The notes: generated by a model not told the origin, from the sequence alone. DNA of 6,884 bases from Sphingobacteriales bacterium (GCA_020058405.1 JAGVEE010000072.1:1-6884), one strand, 5' to 3'; counted from the stretch's first letter, positions 1 to 6,643 are shown. Made by a program: numbers and translations.

Positions 1-440
1 AATAATTGATTTTGAAAATCAAATGTATAGGTACCTATACTTATATAGTTAGATTTTTTATTAGTAGTTGCTGTTGATCTTTTTAAAAACACTTTGCAAC
101 GTAGAATTAACTCTTCTATGCTAAAAGGTTTTGTAATGTAATCGTCGGCACCAATCGTAAAGCCATGTAACCTGTCTTCTTTTAAACTCTTTGCCGTTAA
201 AAAAAGCAAGGGTATTTGTTCGTTTAATAAACGGATGTTTTTAGCCAACTCAAATCCGTCCATTTTTGGCATCATTACATCTAAAATACATAAATCGAAT
301 TTCTCTTTTTTAAAAGTAGCAAGTGCCTCTTCACCGTCAACACACAAAACCACATCAAACTGTTCTTGTTCAAAATTATCTTTTATTACAAAGCCTAAAT
401 TTGTATCGTCTTCTACTAATAAAATTTTTTGTTTAAGCAT
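1..440 (-). CDS. OmpR-family response regulator, partial (3' end beyond left edge)
   Basis: This is the DNA-binding response regulator that would receive phosphate from the kinase encoded just upstream. Reading the minus strand from the ATG at 440-438 gives 146 residues before the window ends. The receiver domain spans about residues 4-120. It has the acidic pair D11-D12, the phosphoacceptor D54 in ILDVMMPKMDG, T82 in LFLTAKS and the conserved lysine K104 in YITKPF. Residues 121-130 are a linker, and IGTYTFDFQNQ looks like the first strands of an OmpR/PhoB winged-helix domain; the rest is outside the window. The ATG lies inside the last codons of the kinase gene, with an 8-base overlap (433-440), so the two are co-transcribed and probably translationally coupled. 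The family is secure, but the target genes cannot be told from sequence. Confidence 0.93.
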   Translation of the reverse strand, partial: MLKQKILLVEDDTNLGFVIKDNFEQEQFDVVLCVDGEEALATFKKEKFDLCILDVMMPKMDGFELAKNIRLLNEQIPLLFLTAKSLKEDRLHGFTIGADDYITKPFSIEELILRCKVFLKRSTATTNKKSNYISIGTYTFDFQNQL

Positions 441-1695
441 TTGGAAATAAAATTTTAAACGTGGTTCCTTTATTCAATTCACTCTCTACTTTTACTTTAG
501 CTTTGTGTAATTTAGCTATCATTTTTACATAGTTTAAACCAATGCCAAAGCCTTTTACATCGTGTCTGTTACCCGTTGGTACTCTGTAAAATTTATCGAA
601 TATTTTTGATAAATGTTCTTTCGCAATTCCTAGTCCATTATCTGTAAATGTTAATTCAATATAATTATCAATATTTTTTGTACTAATAGTTAGTATTAAT
701 TTTTCTTTTGAATATTTAATTGCATTATCGATAATATTACTAATTAAATTTGATAAATAAACTTCATCACCAATTACAAAAGCATTGTGCGAATTAAAAT
801 TGAAATTAATAACGGGCTTCTCTTTTTCTTTATCACAAATACTGGTTACCAGTTCTTGAGTTAATACTTCGAGGTTTATTTTTTCTTTAGTAAGTTTAAT
901 GGTTCTGTTAGAGTCGGCCAGTGCTAATACACGCTCTACTTGTAATTTCAGTCGGTTACTCTCTTCAATAATAATATTCGCGTAGTTTAACAAACGTTGC
1001 GGTTGCTCTATAATATTGGGGTTTCTAATAGTTTCTGCAGATGCACTAATTATAGACACAGGTGTTTTAATTTCATGCGTCATGTTATTAATGAAATCTT
1101 TTTGTATTTCCGAAAGTCGTTTTTGTTTTAAGATTACAAACAAGCTGTACGCAAAAAATATCAATACAATAAATAATACAAAGCTGGAGAATAACCATAA
1201 GGTCATACCACTTACAATGTCTAATGTTTTATTAGGGAAGTAAACGGTGAAATAATAATTATCGGGTTTCCAAACTGGCAAATTTCTACTTACAGGTTGA
1301 TCATTTTCGGCGTTTTTGCCTTCTACATAACCACCATACACTAACTGTTCATTTTTGCAATCGAAAATTCTGTATTCAAAACTTTGATGGATGTTTAATT
1401 TATCAAATTCATTTTTTAAATAATGTTCTAATACATCTGCGTTAATTTGATCGTTTACCATAACTGCGTAATAATTATGGTCGAGTTTTTCTATAGGATC
1501 CAAAGGTATTGCACTCGAATTATTATACAAGAGTATGCCTTTTAGGGTTTGTGTAAGGGCAATGTTTAAGCTTTTATTAAACTCTTGTTCGGTTTTATCA
1601 AAAGCTTGTTTAAACCAAAATACTTGGGTAATAATAATTCCTAGTATAGAAATGATGGCAAGTACAACAAATGTTTTAATGGTTCTATTTCTCAT
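433..1695 (-). CDS. Membrane sensor histidine kinase (HisKA + HATPase_c)
   Basis: A 420-residue inner-membrane sensor kinase that senses an unknown signal and phosphorylates the response regulator encoded next. Transmembrane segment 1 is about residues 8-28. An extracytoplasmic region of about 135 residues follows (30-163), then transmembrane segment 2 (about 164-189). The H-box NNMTHEIKTP places the phosphoacceptor at H207. The ATP-binding domain has its N-box around N320 and N324, the G1 box DNGLGI (352-357), the F-box FDKFYR (366-371) and the G2 box GFGIGL (382-387), so all catalytic motifs are intact. There is no HAMP or PAS domain between TM2 and the H-box, only about 17 residues. The periplasmic part matches no sensor family I recognise. 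The start is an ATG, with no Shine-Dalgarno and no consensus -7 box within the 118-base gap upstream. That gap also contains the terminator of the preceding operon, so this is a separate transcription unit. Confidence 0.95.
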   Translation of the reverse strand: MRNRTIKTFVVLAIISILGIIITQVFWFKQAFDKTEQEFNKSLNIALTQTLKGILLYNNSSAIPLDPIEKLDHNYYAVMVNDQINADVLEHYLKNEFDKLNIHQSFEYRIFDCKNEQLVYGGYVEGKNAENDQPVSRNLPVWKPDNYYFTVYFPNKTLDIVSGMTLWLFSSFVLFIVLIFFAYSLFVILKQKRLSEIQKDFINNMTHEIKTPVSIISASAETIRNPNIIEQPQRLLNYANIIIEESNRLKLQVERVLALADSNRTIKLTKEKINLEVLTQELVTSICDKEKEKPVINFNFNSHNAFVIGDEVYLSNLISNIIDNAIKYSKEKLILTISTKNIDNYIELTFTDNGLGIAKEHLSKIFDKFYRVPTGNRHDVKGFGIGLNYVKMIAKLHKAKVKVESELNKGTTFKILFPNA

Positions 1696-1760
1696 TACTG
1701 CAAATTACTACAATTTACAAGAATGAGGAAAAACATGTTATGCTTTAACTTTTTATTAAC

Positions 1761-1795
1761 AAAAAAAGCCCAATGCAATGTGCATTGAGCTTTTC
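1761..1795 (-). terminator. Intrinsic terminator of the three-gene minus-strand operon
   Basis: A hairpin has arms 1771-1777 and 1781-1787 (CAATGCA/TGCATTG) with a three-base ATG loop. After one C/A mismatch it extends through GC/GC and an A/T stretch (1764-1769 with 1789-1794). Read on the minus strand it ends in a run of seven T (complement of 1761-1767). It starts about 20 bases after the DUF6526 stop codon, so it ends that operon and insulates the histidine kinase gene. Confidence 0.85.
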
Positions 1796-1813
1796 AAAAT
1801 ATAAAATCAATCG

Positions 1814-2242
1814 TTAAACTCTTCTATAATCTGGATTCCAGTTTTTGATGGCTTGTTTGATTTCTTTCGAACTCATTTTTTCTGAAATCGCGCTATCAAT
1901 TAAAGGCAATAATTCATTATCGTTTGCAAATCTTAATGCAATAATCTGACTTAATTTTAATTTAGGTTCTTTAGTAGAAAAAGATTTGCCCGTTAATTCA
2001 AAATATCGTAAACGCATTTCAACTCGTATAATACGATCTTGGTTTTTCAAGGCATATATTCTTGAAACTAATACAGCTAATGCTAAGGAAAAGGAGAGTA
2101 TTAGGTTAAATACGTTTTGGCTTAACTCGCCATTGGAAGTAAATAAATTTACCAAGACCCATATGGTAAGTCCGGCTGTTAATGGGGTTAACACAAAATG
2201 GTGTAATGGGTATAACCTCGAATGGTTCTTAAAGTTTTGCAT
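1814..2242 (-). CDS. DUF6526 family two-helix membrane protein
   Basis: A 142-residue protein with two predicted membrane helices (about 16-34 and 45-62) and a cytoplasmic-looking C-terminal half. It has the features I associate with DUF6526 proteins of Bacteroidota. These are an N-terminal QNFKNHSR then HH pattern, the basic stretch YALKNQDRIIRVEMRLRY at 63-80 just after helix 2, IALRFANDNELLPLI at 101-115, and a C-terminal AIKNWNPDYRRV. The length is normal for the family and the function is unknown; some databases call relatives ABC transporter permease, which two helices do not support. It is the third gene of the operon, 34 bases after DUF2752, with no -7 box in that gap, and it is followed by a clear terminator. 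The family assignment is from memory of the motif pattern. Confidence 0.85.
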   Translation of the reverse strand: MQNFKNHSRLYPLHHFVLTPLTAGLTIWVLVNLFTSNGELSQNVFNLILSFSLALAVLVSRIYALKNQDRIIRVEMRLRYFELTGKSFSTKEPKLKLSQIIALRFANDNELLPLIDSAISEKMSSKEIKQAIKNWNPDYRRV

Positions 2243-2276
2243 CTATTTAGTTTAATATAAGTGCAAACACAAGAAA

Positions 2277-2609
2277 TTAACTATTGTTTGGCTGTTCTAA
2301 CTTTTGGGGGGAAATAACCTTTTTCAACTCCCAAGCAATCATAATTATAGCTAGGGGCAATACTATAAATGATAGTTTGTTAAACTCATAAGCCTTTTCA
2401 AAATCGAGATGCAAAAGATGTTGAATTGCACGTGTCATCCCGCAACCGTAACATTCTAAATCAAAAAGTATTACCGAAACACAAGTAGCTCTACCTGTAT
2501 CAAAATAATTGGCAGGCAGAATTAATAAGGTAATAAATGCTATACTAAGCAATGCAGCAATACTGTAGGCAATAGGTTTTTTATACTTTGATGGGATGGT
2601 AATTTTCAT
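2277..2609 (-). CDS. DUF2752 domain membrane protein
   Basis: A 110-residue membrane protein of unknown function. Helix 1 is about residues 12-32 and helix 2 about 79-97. Between them sits the hallmark of DUF2752: TGRATC (38-43) followed by ECYGCGMTRAI (52-62), with cysteines C43, C53 and C56 and the CGMTRA core, then LDFEKAYEFNKLS, which matches the family's 'gd...A...N' pattern. The CxxC could bind a metal or be redox-active, but that is speculation. The ATG at 2609-2607 lies only two bases after the TAG stop of the upstream secreted-protein gene, so the two are translationally coupled. A TM2-domain gene lies close by on the other strand, and DUF2752 and TM2 genes often neighbour each other, which hints at a shared envelope role. 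Confidence 0.9.
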   Translation of the reverse strand: MKITIPSKYKKPIAYSIAALLSIAFITLLILPANYFDTGRATCVSVILFDLECYGCGMTRAIQHLLHLDFEKAYEFNKLSFIVLPLAIIMIAWELKKVISPQKLEQPNNS

Positions 2610-2611
2610 TT

Positions 2612-3493
2612 CTACAATTTATTAATTCTAATGGTATTACTTTCCCCTTTTTTCAATACTGATATTACTGGGGTGCTTATAGTACCATCACGTAAAATAA
2701 TATTTGCGGTGCAAGGAGCAGATAAACCTTCGTTTATGCCAATAATTTTTATGCTGCTTACTTTTTCTGTTAGTGGGATTATCAAAATTTTCTTCTGACG
2801 TTTAAGTACTAATTGATCTACAATCTTTTTATCATTTATATATACTTGTATTTCATCAAGGTCTTCTTGTTCCCCGTCCCAAATTTCTAATATTACTTCA
2901 TTAGAACTCCAATTTATACTTAGCACTTCGTTGCTTTTCAAGGTATTTTTATCTACACGATCTTTAAGTGTGCCTATCTTTTCTTTCAACATAGAAAGTG
3001 TATCAGCATTTTTTATTTTATTTGCATTCAAATAATTATTTTCTAATTGCTGTAAATAATTAGTGCTAATTAAATACAGTGTTCCGTTGGCGCACACTTT
3101 ACCATTAGGAAGTTTACCACTGAATTTACCTTGCAATATTGTTTTACCTCTAACAGTTTTAAACTTCGCATTTTTAACAATTAAGTAGCAGAAATCACTT
3201 TCACTAGCTTTAGATTTTGTACTTAGGTTAGCGGTTTCAATAAAGGAAATCTTTTGATCTGTAAAATTAATATTACCTTTAATAAGGCTTTTAGTGCGAT
3301 CATCACCGTAAATATCGGTAATTGAATTGCCTTCTATTTTACCATTAGCAAGGTCTTTAAAACTTAATTTATAGCTAATTAATTCATTGTTTGATAATTG
3401 CAATGTTCCAATAAACTCGTATGTGGTATTTGTTTGGGCGAGAGTAAGGGTAGACCAAATAAAAAATGTCAAGCAAAAGATAAATTTCTTCAT
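2612..3493 (-). CDS. Secreted protein of unknown function, two-domain
   Basis: A 293-residue exported protein that I do not recognise as a named family. The start chosen is the ATG at 3493-3491. It gives a clean signal peptide (MKKFIF, then a hydrophobic core, cleavage after TLA at residue 19, mature protein starting QTNTT). A longer frame from a TTG at 3526 would begin inside the promoter -7 box. Residues about 22-145 look like a beta-rich domain, with a possible disulfide C102-C134. Residues 146-185 are a charged, probably helical linker. Residues 188-293 form a second beta-rich domain (ILEIWDGEQEDLDEIQVYIN, then IGINEGLSAPCTANIILRDG). The second resembles a beta-sandwich seen in other secreted Bacteroidota proteins, here recalled only by its 'D..EIxVYxN...NEG..P..A.I.L.DG' pattern. 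There is no lipobox or type IX sorting tail, so it is probably periplasmic or surface-exposed. It is the first gene of the operon. Confidence 0.85.
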   Translation of the reverse strand: MKKFIFCLTFFIWSTLTLAQTNTTYEFIGTLQLSNNELISYKLSFKDLANGKIEGNSITDIYGDDRTKSLIKGNINFTDQKISFIETANLSTKSKASESDFCYLIVKNAKFKTVRGKTILQGKFSGKLPNGKVCANGTLYLISTNYLQQLENNYLNANKIKNADTLSMLKEKIGTLKDRVDKNTLKSNEVLSINWSSNEVILEIWDGEQEDLDEIQVYINDKKIVDQLVLKRQKKILIIPLTEKVSSIKIIGINEGLSAPCTANIILRDGTISTPVISVLKKGESNTIRINKL

Positions 3494-3523
3494 TAAAAAA
3501 AAATAATTCATATATTGTATTAT

Positions 3524-3557
3524 CAAATATAACCCTAATTATGAAAAAAATCACAAA
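3524..3557 (-). promoter_or_regulatory. Bacteroidota-type promoter of the secreted protein/DUF2752/DUF6526 operon
   Basis: On the minus strand TATATTTG (3531-3524) is a perfect match to the phylum's -7 consensus TAnnTTTG. TTTG at 3557-3554 lies 22 bases upstream, within the 17-23 base spacing reported for flavobacterial promoters. Transcription would start around 3517 and leave a leader of roughly 25 bases before the ATG at 3493. The -33 element lies inside codons 5-6 of the divergent TM2 gene, so the promoter straddles the start of its neighbour. It is a consensus match only. Confidence 0.6.
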
Positions 3558-3951
3558 CTCAATTTTAGCACTTTGTGCTGTAGTAATGTTAACAGCTGGA
3601 TCGACGTATGCATCGTTCCCTGTAAAATCTGATTCGAAAAAAGAAGTAGCAAAAGAACAAGTTAGTACGGTAGATGCTCCTGCAGTATCTGAAAGTACAG
3701 TAAAAGCTAGTGAAGAAGCTGCTACAAAATTAGAATCTGCAAACTCAACTGATGCAAGAAAAGCATTAGCAGGAATGGATCAAGAAAAAATCATCATCTT
3801 ATTATTATGGTTTTTCTTAGGCGGGTTAGCTGCACACAGATGGTATGTAGGTAAACCAGTTGGATGGAACATTTTATTCATCTTAACTGCAGGTGGTTGC
3901 GGAATTTGGGCAATTGTAGACTTAGTTAATATTTTAACAGATAAGTTCTAG
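3541..3951 (+). CDS. TM2 domain protein with signal peptide
   Basis: A 136-residue envelope protein of unknown function. Residues 1-24 look like a signal peptide (MKKITNS, hydrophobic core, cleavage near STYA). Residues 25-80 are a hydrophilic linker rich in Ala, Glu, Lys, Ser and Val. Residues 83-134 form a TM2 domain: helix 1 and FFLGGLAAHRWYVGK (91-105), then GWNILFILTAGGCGIWAIVDLVNIL (108-132) with the conserved turn GGCGIW and D127. This is the usual two-helix hairpin of PF05154. The ATG is well placed, with A at -3 and no Shine-Dalgarno, as expected for the phylum. No consensus -7 box is visible in the 47 bases before it. A strong terminator follows 15 bases after the stop, so it is monocistronic. 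It diverges from the operon containing DUF2752. Confidence 0.93.
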   Translation: MKKITNSILALCAVVMLTAGSTYASFPVKSDSKKEVAKEQVSTVDAPAVSESTVKASEEAATKLESANSTDARKALAGMDQEKIIILLLWFFLGGLAAHRWYVGKPVGWNILFILTAGGCGIWAIVDLVNILTDKF

Positions 3952-3965
3952 TTCTATTAAACCAT

Positions 3966-4004
3966 AAAAAACCCTGTTTCTATGTATAGAAACAGGGTTT
4001 TTTT
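3966..4004 (+). terminator. Strong intrinsic terminator of the TM2 gene
   Basis: A 12-base-pair stem core pairs 3971-3982 (ACCCTGTTTCTA) with 3987-3998 around the four-base loop TGTA. It is extended by A/T pairs on both sides and followed by seven T (3998-4004). The A tract before the stem means it may also terminate minus-strand transcripts, though no convergent gene needs it here. Confidence 0.93.
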
Positions 4005-4037
4005 GTTTATAGCGTAACATTAACGATATAATTAAGC

Positions 4038-4063
4038 TTGTTTGCGAAAGGCATATATTTTTG
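4038..4063 (+). promoter_or_regulatory. Putative promoter of the M61 peptidase gene
   Basis: TATTTTTG at 4056-4063 matches the Bacteroidota -7 consensus TAnnTTTG exactly. A TTG at 4038-4040 could be the -33 element, but the 15-base spacing is shorter than the usual 17-23. Transcription would begin around 4070, giving a leader of about 10 bases. This supports the ATG at 4081 over the in-frame TTG at 4042, which would lie upstream of the transcript start. Confidence 0.5.
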
Positions 4064-4080
4064 TAGAAATAAAAAATAAC

Positions 4081-5958
4081 ATGAAGACAAAATTTATACT
4101 TATTGCTGTGTGTTTCCTTCTTTTTGTAGGATTAACACACGCACAAAATGTACAGCAATATAAAATTGATTTAAGGAAGGTTGATGAGAATAGGTTAAAA
4201 GTTGAATTATTGGTAGCAAGTGCAACCTATCAAAACTTTAGTGATGAAGTGGTTTTTCAGTTTCCTAAAACTATACCAGGTACTTATGCAGTATTAGATT
4301 ATGGAAGATTTATAAATAATTTTGTTGCACTAGACGCTAATAAAAAATCCTTGAAAATTAAAAAACAAGGAGAAAACAATTTTGTGATTTATGGCAAACC
4401 TTACTCTATTTCTTATGTAGTAAAAGACTCTTATCACACCAAACAAAAGAAAAATAAAATATTTGAACCAGCAGGAACAAACATTCAAAAAGATGAGAAT
4501 ATCATTTTTAACAATTCTGGTTTTTTTGGAATTTTTAAAGGAACAGAAAATACAGCCATTGAGTTATTGGTTGAAAAGCCTAGTAATTTCTATGCAGTAA
4601 CATCATTAAGTTCTACTTTACAAAACAATACTCAAATTTTTAAAGCGAATGATTACCACGAATTAGTAGATAATCCTATTATGTTTTCTGAGCCAGATAC
4701 TACTTCTTTTATGGTAGCAAACTGCAAAGTTACTTTAGGTGTGTATAATGAAAGCGGTAGGCAGATCAGTAAAGATTTATATAAAGAGATTGAGAAATCG
4801 ATGCAAGCATTGGGCTTATTTTTTGGAAATGAATTGCCAGTAAATAACTACTCTTTTATAATATATTTAAAGGATTATACAGAGTATAAAGGAATATTTG
4901 AAGGAGATAAAGTTGGGTTTTTTAAAATTATAAAAATTATTAGAAGCTTTAGTGGACAAGGATTCGGAGCCTTAGAGCATGGAAATTCATCGATGTATTT
5001 TTTACCTGATTTCGGAAACGACCTTGCAGTAAAAACAATAAAAGACATTGCATCCCACGAATTTTTACACATTGTAACTCCCTTAAATTTACACTCAGAA
5101 CATGTAGGTAATTTTAATTACGCAGATCCAAAAATGTCTAAACATTTATGGTTATACGAAGGCATTACCGAATATTTTGCAGGCTTAGCCTTAACACAAG
5201 GCAAGGTTACCAATCCATGGAAATATTTAAGTGAGGTGTTGTCAGGAAAAATTTCATCGGGAAGTAAATTTCCATTCGATAAAATGTCATTTACAGAAAT
5301 GAGTGAAAATGTTTTTAACGAACCTCACAAGAGCCAGTACCAGCAAGTATATGAGCGAGGTGCCTTGATGGGAGCATTACTTGATATTGAAATAATAAGT
5401 GCTACCAATGGAGAGAAAACATTAAAAGATGTAGTATTTACTTTGAGTAAAAAATATGGAAAGAACAAAAACTTTTCTGAGCAAGAATTTTTCGATGAGT
5501 TTGTAGCAGCTAGTCACCCAAGTGTAAAAACATTTATTGATAAATACATTAGCGGGAGAGACACCTTAGCTATAAAAGAGATATTAGCGAAAGTTGGGAT
5601 CGAGTACAATGCAGAATATAAAGGGATGGTTCCGGTATCGCCATTTGAAGGTGTAAAATTTACACGTATAAATTTAGGAGGAAAAAGAATAGTAAAGAAA
5701 GTTTCCAAAGAGGCTTGTTGTGGATTTAAGAAAGGTGATAAATTAAATTCATCTGTAATATTAAAACAAAGTAGTACGGAGTTTGGCTTTATTGCAGATG
5801 GAGCGAACTATATGATAGAGGTGGAGCGCGATGGAAAGCCTTTAATGTTAGAGGTAACGAATAAAATGAAAGAAGGCACGAAGAAGCATTACCTCTTTAG
5901 AATGAAAAATCTATCGGCAGAGCAGGAGAGGAATTATAAACGTTGGTTGAATTTATAG
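4081..5958 (+). CDS. M61 family metallopeptidase (glycyl aminopeptidase-like) with PDZ-like tail
   Basis: A 625-residue secreted zinc peptidase; the M61 type enzyme is a glycyl aminopeptidase, but substrate specificity here is unknown. The ATG at 4081 gives a signal peptide (MKTKFILIAV, cleavage after THA at residue 21). A TTG 39 bases upstream, in frame, would bury it. Residues about 24-215 are the M61 N-terminal beta domain. The catalytic domain has GALEHGNSS (296-304; usual form GGLEH), the zinc site HEFLH (H326, E327, H330) and WLYEGITEYFAG, where E360 is the probable third ligand, then YERGALMGALLDIEI (424 onward). Residues about 516-610 are a weak PDZ-like domain (KKVSKEACCGFKKGDKL). 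All catalytic residues are present, so it should be active, probably periplasmic or at the cell surface. It is flanked by terminators and is monocistronic. Confidence 0.95.
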   Translation: MKTKFILIAVCFLLFVGLTHAQNVQQYKIDLRKVDENRLKVELLVASATYQNFSDEVVFQFPKTIPGTYAVLDYGRFINNFVALDANKKSLKIKKQGENNFVIYGKPYSISYVVKDSYHTKQKKNKIFEPAGTNIQKDENIIFNNSGFFGIFKGTENTAIELLVEKPSNFYAVTSLSSTLQNNTQIFKANDYHELVDNPIMFSEPDTTSFMVANCKVTLGVYNESGRQISKDLYKEIEKSMQALGLFFGNELPVNNYSFIIYLKDYTEYKGIFEGDKVGFFKIIKIIRSFSGQGFGALEHGNSSMYFLPDFGNDLAVKTIKDIASHEFLHIVTPLNLHSEHVGNFNYADPKMSKHLWLYEGITEYFAGLALTQGKVTNPWKYLSEVLSGKISSGSKFPFDKMSFTEMSENVFNEPHKSQYQQVYERGALMGALLDIEIISATNGEKTLKDVVFTLSKKYGKNKNFSEQEFFDEFVAASHPSVKTFIDKYISGRDTLAIKEILAKVGIEYNAEYKGMVPVSPFEGVKFTRINLGGKRIVKKVSKEACCGFKKGDKLNSSVILKQSSTEFGFIADGANYMIEVERDGKPLMLEVTNKMKEGTKKHYLFRMKNLSAEQERNYKRWLNL

Positions 5959-5992
5959 AATTTGCTTTAACAGGCCCTTCCAATGTTTGCAT

Positions 5993-6026
5993 AAAAAAAG
6001 CCCATTCTTTCGAATGGGCTTTTTTT
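5993..6026. terminator. Bidirectional terminator between the converging M61 and lipoprotein genes
   Basis: A perfect stem pairs GCCCATTC (6000-6007) with GAATGGGC (6012-6019) around the loop TTTC. It is flanked by seven A (5993-5999) and seven T (6020-6026), so the pairing is 15 bases long and a U-run exists in either direction. It lies 34 bases after the peptidase stop codon and 14 bases after that of the minus-strand lipoprotein gene, and serves both. Confidence 0.93.
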
Positions 6027-6040
6027 ATGACTAAACAATT

Positions 6041-6619
6041 TTATAAAAAAACTGAAAAATTAGCGTTTAAAAACACTTTATAATATATGTCTTTTGTTAA
6101 TGGATATCTAGATTTACCTACAATTGTAATTCTGTATAAAGGCTTAATAATGTAAGGTACAATATCAAAACCTTCTGACTGTAATGTCATGCTTACATAA
6201 CCAAAATAAGGAGCTGGTAGAGGAGGCGAAGAAAATAAATAAGGCACCTTTGCAATTAAGCTATCAAAAGCTAAGGGCTTAGCTGGGTCGCCGATATAAG
6301 CAAACACTGTATCTAGTTGATACCAATTTGATTGAGGTAAAAATACTCCATTAGAATCAGTTTCACCAACACCAGCACCTACAATTACAATTGATTGAAC
6401 ATCATCTCTTGTAGCGTTTTGTGCTGCCAGAATACTGTCTACATTTCCAGCAATTTCCCTAGAAATTGTAAAACTTGTGTCAGGACTCGAAGGAACAATA
6501 AAAGTTTGTTCAATAGTTTGAGGAATTGAAATCGGGATACCAGAATCGTTGCATGAACTTAGAGTAAATACACTTAGTACAAGAGCGCTTCCTGAAAGTA
6601 TCGTAAAGAGCTTTTTCAT
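6041..6619 (-). CDS. Lipoprotein of unknown function
   Basis: A 192-residue protein with a type II signal peptide: MKKLFTILSG, a hydrophobic core and the lipobox LSSC (20-23), so C23 should be lipidated and the protein anchored to a membrane. Asn at +2 gives no inner-membrane retention signal of the classical Asp type. The Bacteroidota surface-export signal (an acidic run right after the cysteine) is not clear here (CNDSG). The mature part has no motif I recognise. It appears beta-rich, with alternating hydrophobic residues and a Pro-rich turn SSPPLPAPYF near the middle. It ends in an amphipathic strand with a terminal FSVFL. The ATG is supported by a putative promoter just upstream and by the lipobox position. 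It is monocistronic and converges on the M61 gene. Confidence 0.85.
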   Translation of the reverse strand: MKKLFTILSGSALVLSVFTLSSCNDSGIPISIPQTIEQTFIVPSSPDTSFTISREIAGNVDSILAAQNATRDDVQSIVIVGAGVGETDSNGVFLPQSNWYQLDTVFAYIGDPAKPLAFDSLIAKVPYLFSSPPLPAPYFGYVSMTLQSEGFDIVPYIIKPLYRITIVGKSRYPLTKDIYYKVFLNANFSVFL

Positions 6620-6643
6620 AATAATTTTGTTAGTTTGATAGGT

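Noticed and set aside
235..450. Plus-strand open frame of 71 codons
   Set aside because: It lies opposite the response regulator, whose receiver motifs are unmistakable. Its protein is Ser/Lys-rich without any domain.
1016..1243. Plus-strand open frame of 75 codons
   Set aside because: It is antisense to the kinase H-box and TM2 region. The hydrophobic look is the complement of the real membrane helix.
1535..1726. Plus-strand open frame of 63 codons
   Set aside because: It is antisense to the kinase N-terminus, with no promoter or domain.
1690..1760. Promoter for the histidine kinase gene
   Set aside because: Only a shortened TA-A-TTTG and a TAAATTG string are present, with wrong internal spacing. 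The first also lies too close to the start codon to be called.
1986..2255. Plus-strand open frame of 89 codons
   Set aside because: It is antisense to DUF6526, which has matching family motifs and a terminator placed for the minus strand.
3494..3526. TTG start adding 11 residues to the secreted protein
   Set aside because: The TTG is part of the -7 promoter box, and the extension would push the signal peptide inward. The ATG at 3493 gives a standard signal peptide.
4042..4080. TTG start adding 13 residues to the M61 peptidase
   Set aside because: It lies upstream of the predicted transcription start and would bury the signal peptide. The ATG at 4081 is preferred.
4875..5072. Minus-strand open frame of 65 codons
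   Set aside because: It lies inside the M61 catalytic domain and is a shadow of the conserved gene.
5514..5708. Minus-strand open frame of 64 codons
   Set aside because: It lies inside the M61 C-terminal region and has no features of its own.
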